A DNA stretch of 18,149 nt, from positions 1-18,149 of the forward strand of contig CAKTWY010000025.1 in the NCBI GenBank assembly GCA_934630445.1, given 5' to 3'. Source of the DNA: an uncultured Eubacteriales bacterium (GTDB lineage: Bacteria; Bacillota; Clostridia; Oscillospirales; Butyricicoccaceae). Positions within the stretch are counted from its first letter, which is position 1; every line of letters begins with the position of its first letter. This document shows, in pieces, positions 13,936 through 18,149 of this stretch. A program made the translations under genes and the position numbers. The notes beneath the pieces are model-generated. The model did not search any database. It was not told where the DNA came from and saw only the letters and a list, made by a program, of their open reading frames with translations.

Positions 13936-15102
13936 ATGCCTGATAACAATGCCGATTTCGGCATTCTGATCGTGTCGCTCCTGGCGTTTCTCGCGGCGGG
14001 GGCGGTGTCGTTTGCGAGCACGCCCCTTGTGCGCATGCTCGCCGAAAAAATCGGCGCCATCGACGTTCCGCGCGACGCCCGGCGCATGCACAAAAAGCCG
14101 ATCCCCCGCCTCGGGGGGCTGGCGATCTTTTTCGGCTTCCTGTTTGCGATCCTGCTCTTTGGCAGGATCGATCATCAGACGCGCGGCATTCTTCTGGGCG
14201 CCGTGATCATCGTGGTGCTCGGCGTCATCGACGACTCGCATCCCCTGGGGCCGAAGCTGAAATTCGCCGTGCAGGTCGCGGCGGCGCTCATGCCGGTGCT
14301 GCATGGGGTCGTCATCGAGCGCTTTTCCAACCCCAACATTTTTTCGGATAACCCATACATCAACCTCGGCGTGCTGTCCATCCCCCTGACGATCGTTTGG
14401 ATCGTCGGCATCACCAATGCCGTCAACCTCATCGACGGGCTGGACGGGCTGGCCATCGGCGTTTCGAGCATCGCGTGTTTTTCCCTTTTTGCGATCGCAG
14501 TCATGGTCTCCGAGCCGTTCGTCGCCATCATCATGGCGGCGCTCGCGGGCGCGTGCATCGGCTTTATGCCGTATAACCTGAACCCGGCGCGCATGTTTAT
14601 GGGCGACACGGGCGCGACGTTCCTCGGCTACATGCTTGCGGTGGTCTCCATCCAGGGGCTTTTCAAGTTCTACGCGGTGGTGTCTTTTGCGGTGCCGTTT
14701 CTCATCCTGGGGCTGCCGATTTTTGACACGCTTTACGCCATCGTGCGCCGCCTGCGCCATGGGCAGAACCCGATGCAGCCCGACCGCGGCCACGTGCACC
14801 ACAGGCTGATCGACATGGGCTTTTCGCAGAAGCAGTCGGTCGCCATCCTCTACGCGATGAGCGGCATTCTCGGCCTTTCGGCCGTCGTGCTTACCACAAG
14901 CGGGGAGCTGAAGGCGATGCTCCTGCTCATCGCTGTGATCGTCGCGGCGATGATCGGCGTGCGCGTCGTCGCGGGCAACATGTTTTCCGGCGCGGGCCGC
15001 GCGCAGGATGGCCCCGGCAGCGAAGCGCAGGAGGAAGCGCCGCCTCAGGACGGGGCGGAAAATGAAACACCGGAGGAAAGTGAAAAAAATGAAGAAGATT
15101 AA
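13936..15102 (+). CDS. tagO: Undecaprenyl-phosphate GlcNAc-1-phosphate transferase (TagO/WecA-like)
   Basis: Polytopic membrane enzyme of the MraY/WecA family that moves GlcNAc-1-phosphate from UDP-GlcNAc to undecaprenyl phosphate, the first step of teichoic acid or other wall-linked glycans. The 388-residue protein has about ten or eleven hydrophobic segments. Signatures: RRMHKKPIPRLGG (residues 49-61), GVIDD with D99/D100, NAVNLIDGLDGLA (161-173), MGDTGATFLG (222-231) and the cytoplasmic DRGHVHHRL loop (283-291) that marks the polyprenyl-P HexNAc-1-P group rather than MraY. After the last membrane segment a charged, Glu-rich, probably disordered tail of about 40 residues follows. GGAGGT lies 9 bases before the ATG. 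The gene is 35 bases after trpS and overlaps the epimerase gene by 14 bases, implying translational coupling. WecA-like is an equally valid name. Confidence 0.95.
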   Translation: MPDNNADFGILIVSLLAFLAAGAVSFASTPLVRMLAEKIGAIDVPRDARRMHKKPIPRLGGLAIFFGFLFAILLFGRIDHQTRGILLGAVIIVVLGVIDDSHPLGPKLKFAVQVAAALMPVLHGVVIERFSNPNIFSDNPYINLGVLSIPLTIVWIVGITNAVNLIDGLDGLAIGVSSIACFSLFAIAVMVSEPFVAIIMAALAGACIGFMPYNLNPARMFMGDTGATFLGYMLAVVSIQGLFKFYAVVSFAVPFLILGLPIFDTLYAIVRRLRHGQNPMQPDRGHVHHRLIDMGFSQKQSVAILYAMSGILGLSAVVLTTSGELKAMLLLIAVIVAAMIGVRVVAGNMFSGAGRAQDGPGSEAQEEAPPQDGAENETPEESEKNEED

Positions 15103-16243
15103 AGTGATGACTGTGTTCGGCACGCGCCCCGAGGCCATCAAGATGGCGCCACTTGTGCTCGAGATGCGCAGACATGAGGCGCTCGAGTGCATTGTATGCG
15201 TCACCGCGCAGCACCGGCAGATGCTCGATCAGGTCATGGATATTTTCGGTATCCGCGCGGACTATGACCTCGATATCATGAAGGAGCGGCAGACGCTCGC
15301 GGGCATCACCACGCGTGCGCTCACGGGCCTGGACGAGGTGCTCGAGAAAGAGCAGCCGGATATCGTCCTCGTGCACGGCGACACGTCCACGACGTTTGCC
15401 GGCGCGCTCGCGGCGTTTTACCATAAGGTGCCGGTCGGCCATGTGGAAGCGGGCCTTCGCACGTATGACAAATATTCCCCCTTCCCGGAGGAGGTCAACC
15501 GCCGCCTTACCGGTGTGATCGCGGACATGCATTTTTCCCCCACGGCTTCCAATGTGGAGAACCTCCGGCGCGAGAACATCACGGAAAATGTCTTCATTAC
15601 GGGCAACACCGTTATCGATGCGCTGAAGACCACCGTGCGTGCGGACTATACCTTCCAGGATGAGACGCTGCGTACGCTCGACCTCGGCGCCGGGCGTGCG
15701 GTGCTTGTCACCGCCCACAGGAGAGAGAATTACGGCCAGCCGCTTGAAAATATCATGCAGGCGCTGCGCGAACTGCACGACGCCTATCCGGACCTGCGCA
15801 TCATCTACCCCGTACACCTGAGCCCTGTCGTGCGCGAGACGGCGCAGAAATATCTCAACGGGCTCCCGCGCGTGCACCTCATCGCCCCGCTCACCGTCGA
15901 CGATATGCACAACCTCATGGCGCGCGCCTATCTCATCATGACCGATTCCGGCGGCCTGCAGGAGGAAGCGCCCTCCCTCGGCAAGCCGGTGCTCGTCCTG
16001 CGCCGCGAGACGGAGCGGCCCGAGGCGGTCGCGGCCGGCACCGTCAAGCTTGCGGGCGTCGAGCGCGGGAAGATTGTGCGTCTGGCGCGCGAGCTGCTCG
16101 ACGACGCGGCGGAATACGCGCGCATGGCGCACGCCGCGAATCCCTATGGCGACGGCGAGGCGAGCCGGCGCATCTGCGAGGCCATCGAATGGCGCTTCGG
16201 CGCGCGCGCGGACAAGCCGGATGCATTTGCCGTAAAAGCGTAG
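15089..16243 (+). CDS. mnaA: UDP-N-acetylglucosamine 2-epimerase (non-hydrolysing)
   Basis: Cytosolic enzyme interconverting UDP-GlcNAc and UDP-ManNAc; UDP-ManNAc feeds the next step after TagO in linkage-unit synthesis. The 384-residue, GT-B-like protein has GTRPEAIKMAPL (residues 11-22), VHGDTSTTFAGALAAFY, VGHVEAGLRT, PFPEEVNRRLT, TGNTVIDAL, TAHRREN and the C-terminal TDSGGLQEEAPSLGKPVLVLR with ERPEAV, all standard for WecB/MnaA. I chose the ATG at 15089, which overlaps the tagO end by 14 bases and has GGAGG 12 bases upstream. An in-frame GTG at 15080 would sit only 3 bases after that site. Extension further upstream would add a Lys/Arg-rich peptide that is only a shadow of the tagO tail. 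The pairing with tagO strongly supports a wall-polymer role. The name wecB is equally used. Confidence 0.96.
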   Translation: MKKIKVMTVFGTRPEAIKMAPLVLEMRRHEALECIVCVTAQHRQMLDQVMDIFGIRADYDLDIMKERQTLAGITTRALTGLDEVLEKEQPDIVLVHGDTSTTFAGALAAFYHKVPVGHVEAGLRTYDKYSPFPEEVNRRLTGVIADMHFSPTASNVENLRRENITENVFITGNTVIDALKTTVRADYTFQDETLRTLDLGAGRAVLVTAHRRENYGQPLENIMQALRELHDAYPDLRIIYPVHLSPVVRETAQKYLNGLPRVHLIAPLTVDDMHNLMARAYLIMTDSGGLQEEAPSLGKPVLVLRRETERPEAVAAGTVKLAGVERGKIVRLARELLDDAAEYARMAHAANPYGDGEASRRICEAIEWRFGARADKPDAFAVKA

Positions 16244-16255
16244 ATCCGTCGTCAT

Positions 16256-16285
16256 AAGCCCGCCCGCACGGGCTTGGCGTGCGGG
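16256..16285 (+). other. Two mutually exclusive hairpins in the gap before the anchored protein
   Basis: In the 70-base gap after mnaA, AAGCCCG (16256-16262) can pair with CGGGCTT (16269-16275), or CCCGCACG (16263-16270) can pair with CGTGCGGG (16278-16285). The two stems share bases and cannot form together. No T run follows. The element could modulate expression of the downstream gene relative to mnaA or set an mRNA end. Confidence 0.5.
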
Positions 16286-16313
16286 AGAAAGACCGGCGGA
16301 AAACGGAGGGAAC

Positions 16314-17090
16314 ATGGAACGGAGAAAACTTGCGCTTGTATCGGCGCTGGGGGCGCTGGCATTGCTGCTGTGCATGGCGGGCGTTCTGTATCTGTCCTCC
16401 ATGGGGCGTGAGCGCGACGTGCCGAAGATCGTTCTCCCAGATGCCATTACGGAGGAGGAGCCTTCCGGGGAAAACAGCGGAGATGCTTCAGGCCTGGACG
16501 CGCAGATGACGCGCGTGGAGATCACGCCGGACAATGTGCGCTCCGTCGTTGCGACGATGGCCCGGCCTGAAAACTATTCGGCCGCAGCGACGGTGACGCT
16601 CGCCTGGTCCTCCGGCTCGGTCACCCAGACGCGCCGCGTGTATGTAAAGGACGGCTTTACCAAGGTGGAGGCCCTGTCCGACAGCGGGCACGCCGAGCGG
16701 CATATCATCACAGACGACACGCGCGTCTTTATGTGGAATGAGGGAGACGCGAACTATTACCGCGGCAGTCTCGGCGATTTTTCGGCCGACGACAGCCTGC
16801 TTATCCCCACGTATGAGGCGATCGCCGATCTGCCGGACGGCGCGGTAACGGACGCGTCGTACACGCTTTACGCAGGAGAGAACTGCATTTATATTGCCAG
16901 CTGGGATGAAACGCTCGGAGAGAGCGTCTATTACTGGATCAGCCTTGACAGCGGCCTTCTCATTCACACCGAGCGGGTGCGCGATGAACTGGTCGTATAC
17001 ACTATGACGCTTGCGGGCCTTCAGGTGGACGAGGTGGCCGACACGGCCTTCCGCCTGCCGAATAATGTGCTTGCGACGGAAGTGGAATAG
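16314..17090 (+). CDS. Membrane-anchored extracytoplasmic protein, possibly LolA-like fold
   Basis: I do not recognise the family with certainty. The 258-residue product starts with MERRK and one hydrophobic segment (about residues 7-29), which fits an uncleaved anchor or signal peptide. C20 lies inside this segment but there is no proper lipobox. A low-complexity Glu/Ser/Gly linker (about 45-62) follows. The rest (about 65-258) alternates short hydrophobic strands and is rich in Tyr, Trp, Asp and Thr, as in beta-rich domains. Phrases such as TQTRRVYVKDGFTKVEA and TRVFMWNEGDANYYRG recall LolA/RseB-like folds that bind lipids or peptides; this is an inference from pattern only. GGAGGG lies a few bases before the ATG. 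It is the last gene of the tagO-mnaA run and precedes a strong terminator, so an envelope role is plausible. Confidence 0.8.
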   Translation: MERRKLALVSALGALALLLCMAGVLYLSSMGRERDVPKIVLPDAITEEEPSGENSGDASGLDAQMTRVEITPDNVRSVVATMARPENYSAAATVTLAWSSGSVTQTRRVYVKDGFTKVEALSDSGHAERHIITDDTRVFMWNEGDANYYRGSLGDFSADDSLLIPTYEAIADLPDGAVTDASYTLYAGENCIYIASWDETLGESVYYWISLDSGLLIHTERVRDELVVYTMTLAGLQVDEVADTAFRLPNNVLATEVE

Positions 17091-17098
17091 CACCTGCA

Positions 17099-17138
17099 AA
17101 AAGAAAGGATGCGTTCGCGTGTTCTTTCTTTTCTTTTT
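17099..17138 (+). terminator. Intrinsic terminator closing the wall-glycan gene run
   Basis: A long stem (17099-17113 pairing with 17118-17132, with several G-U pairs) is closed by a TTCG loop at 17114-17117 and followed by a pyrimidine tract ending in five T residues at 17134-17138. It lies 9 bases after the stop of the anchored protein gene. Confidence 0.85.
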
Positions 17139-17186
17139 CAGCATATGCTGCACAGGCAGTTTCAAGGTGAAAGGAGTCCAATACCG

Positions 17187-18122
17187 ATGGGTCCGAAATT
17201 AAAAGCGAATCTTGCGCTCCTCGCGGCGACGCTGTGCTGGGGAGCGACTTTTCCGTTCATGAAAATCGGCACGCTGTATGCCGATTCCATCCCCTTTCTC
17301 ACGGTCCGGTACGCGCTGGCGTCGCTCTTCCTGGCGGTTTGCGGCATGCGTGTGCTGCGCGCTCACACGCATGCGAAGCTTGTCCGCGACGCGGCCCTTC
17401 TCGGGGTGCTGCTCTTTTTCTGCATGTATTTTCAAGTCGAGGGCATCAAGTATACGACGGCGACAAACTGCGCCTTTATCACCGCGCTCTATGTGCCGCT
17501 CGTGCCGCTCGTGGGTGCGTGCCTGCGGCGCAAACTGCCGCGCGCAAAGGAGGTCGTTGGCGTGCTGCTCGCGCTTCTCGGCCTGGCGTTTGTCAGCGGG
17601 ATCGTCGCTTTTGATTTTTCAGCGCCTTTTGGCATTCGCGCGCAGATGACCGCATTCAACCGCGGCGACGTGATCACACTCGGGAGCGCCGCGTGCTTTA
17701 CGGCGTATATCCTCGTTTCGGATGTGCTGGCCAACCGGCACGATGGATTTTGCCTGAACATGTATCAGATGCTTTTCTTCACCGCAGCCGGTGCGGCGGC
17801 ATGGCTTTTCATGCCCGGACAGCGTGCGGATTTTACAGCGCCGGAAATGATCATTTCCCTGGTGTTCTGTGCGGTTTTTGCGACCGCCATCGCATATTAT
17901 GTCATGCTCAAGGCGCAGAGATATTTGAGCCCTACCGGTATCGTGCTGATTTTTGCCCTCGAACCGGTATTTGGAGCGGCCTTTTCCATGCTCATCCCCG
18001 TCGGAGGGGCGGTGGAAACAATCAGTTTTTCCACCGCAGTGGGCAGCGTGTGTATCCTGGCGGGGATCCTGGAAAGTAAGCTCACCGTCAGAAGCCGAGT
18101 AAGTACAGCGCCGCAACAATGA
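17187..18122 (+). CDS. EamA-family (DMT) membrane transporter
   Basis: Inner-membrane permease of the drug/metabolite transporter superfamily, 311 residues, with about ten hydrophobic segments in two EamA repeats (about 5-135 and 160-295). Typical marks are ATLCWGATFPFMKIG in the first segment, FLTVRYALASLFLA, VEGIKYTTATNCAFITALYVPLVPL near the middle, and the second-repeat YYVMLKAQRYLSPTGIVLIFALEPVFGA. Such proteins usually move amino acids, nucleobases or other small metabolites, often outward; the substrate cannot be told here. I chose ATG 17187, with AAAGGAG 10 bases upstream. An in-frame ATG at 17109 lies inside the preceding terminator. Little room is left for a separate promoter, so expression may rely on read-through or on a start just after the terminator. 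Its last 35 bases overlap a convergent reading frame. Confidence 0.93.
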   Translation: MGPKLKANLALLAATLCWGATFPFMKIGTLYADSIPFLTVRYALASLFLAVCGMRVLRAHTHAKLVRDAALLGVLLFFCMYFQVEGIKYTTATNCAFITALYVPLVPLVGACLRRKLPRAKEVVGVLLALLGLAFVSGIVAFDFSAPFGIRAQMTAFNRGDVITLGSAACFTAYILVSDVLANRHDGFCLNMYQMLFFTAAGAAAWLFMPGQRADFTAPEMIISLVFCAVFATAIAYYVMLKAQRYLSPTGIVLIFALEPVFGAAFSMLIPVGGAVETISFSTAVGSVCILAGILESKLTVRSRVSTAPQQ

Positions 18123-18149
18123 GGAGGAGCTGGTTTTTGTCCTCGCTGC
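18088..18149 (-). CDS. C-terminal end of a convergent gene entering from the right edge (candidate)
   Basis: On the minus strand a frame open from the right edge ends at a TGA (18088-18090) and reads SEDKNQLLLIVAALYLLGF. A charged stretch followed by a short hydrophobic C-terminus looks like the tail of the small single-helix proteins common in Clostridia, some of them linked to sporulation. Only 20 codons are visible, so the call rests on composition and on its placement facing the EamA gene, with which it overlaps by 35 bases. Function unknown. Confidence 0.4.
   Translation of the reverse strand, partial: SEDKNQLLLIVAALYLLGF

Noticed and set aside
13927..15204. A 425-codon frame antisense to tagO.
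   Set aside because: The translation is a His/Asp/Arg-rich low-complexity shadow of a membrane protein gene, with no ribosome binding site that I can support.
14927..16534. A 535-codon frame antisense to the epimerase gene.
   Set aside because: It spans three sense features, has no recognisable motif, and the sense frame is a complete, canonical UDP-GlcNAc 2-epimerase.

Overview
The window is a GC-rich (clearly above 50 % by eye), densely coded stretch of chromosome. Strong AGGAGG-type ribosome binding sites, sigma-A-like promoters, intrinsic terminators, an NADPH-type butanol dehydrogenase, a TipAS-type MerR regulator and a TagO/MnaA pair point to an anaerobic Gram-positive of the class Clostridia. 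The genus cannot be fixed from this sequence. I see no tRNA, rRNA, CRISPR array, IS element or integrase.

Layout. (1) 1-2214, minus: the first 738 codons of a large unrecognised protein that runs off the left edge, preceded by a 240-base AT-rich leader. (2) 2507-4603, minus: an iron-type alcohol dehydrogenase and a MerR/TipAS regulator, each with its own promoter and terminator. The regulator promoter has the 19-base spacer typical of MerR control. (3) 4876-6383, plus: a cytidylate-kinase-like protein and an SGNH/GDSL hydrolase. The hydrolase promoter is a perfect consensus whose -10 box lies inside a perfect 16-base-arm palindrome. (4) 6454-8193, minus: a DUF3781 plus Imm5-like fusion protein and a 4Fe-4S protein. 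(5) 8492-11512, plus: a GH2 beta-galactosidase with a perfect consensus promoter and a LacI-like palindrome in its leader. (6) 11649-17090, plus: a tightly spaced run of aminotransferase, tryptophanyl-tRNA synthetase, TagO-like phosphoglycosyltransferase, UDP-GlcNAc 2-epimerase and a membrane-anchored extracytoplasmic protein, closed by a strong terminator. (7) 17187-18122, plus: an EamA permease whose 3' end overlaps the end of a convergent gene that enters from the right edge.

How the genes work together. The clearest pathway is TagO plus MnaA. TagO starts lipid-linked glycan (wall polymer) synthesis on undecaprenyl phosphate and MnaA supplies UDP-ManNAc; the two reading frames overlap. The extracytoplasmic protein that follows them may act at the envelope. 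The other genes look like independent metabolic, redox and regulatory units. The signals that best repay a second look are the palindromic promoters (5637-5673 and 11536-11570), the DUF3781/Imm5 fusion, the large unknown protein at the left edge and the small convergent gene at the right edge. I found no complete multi-gene system that I would call new.
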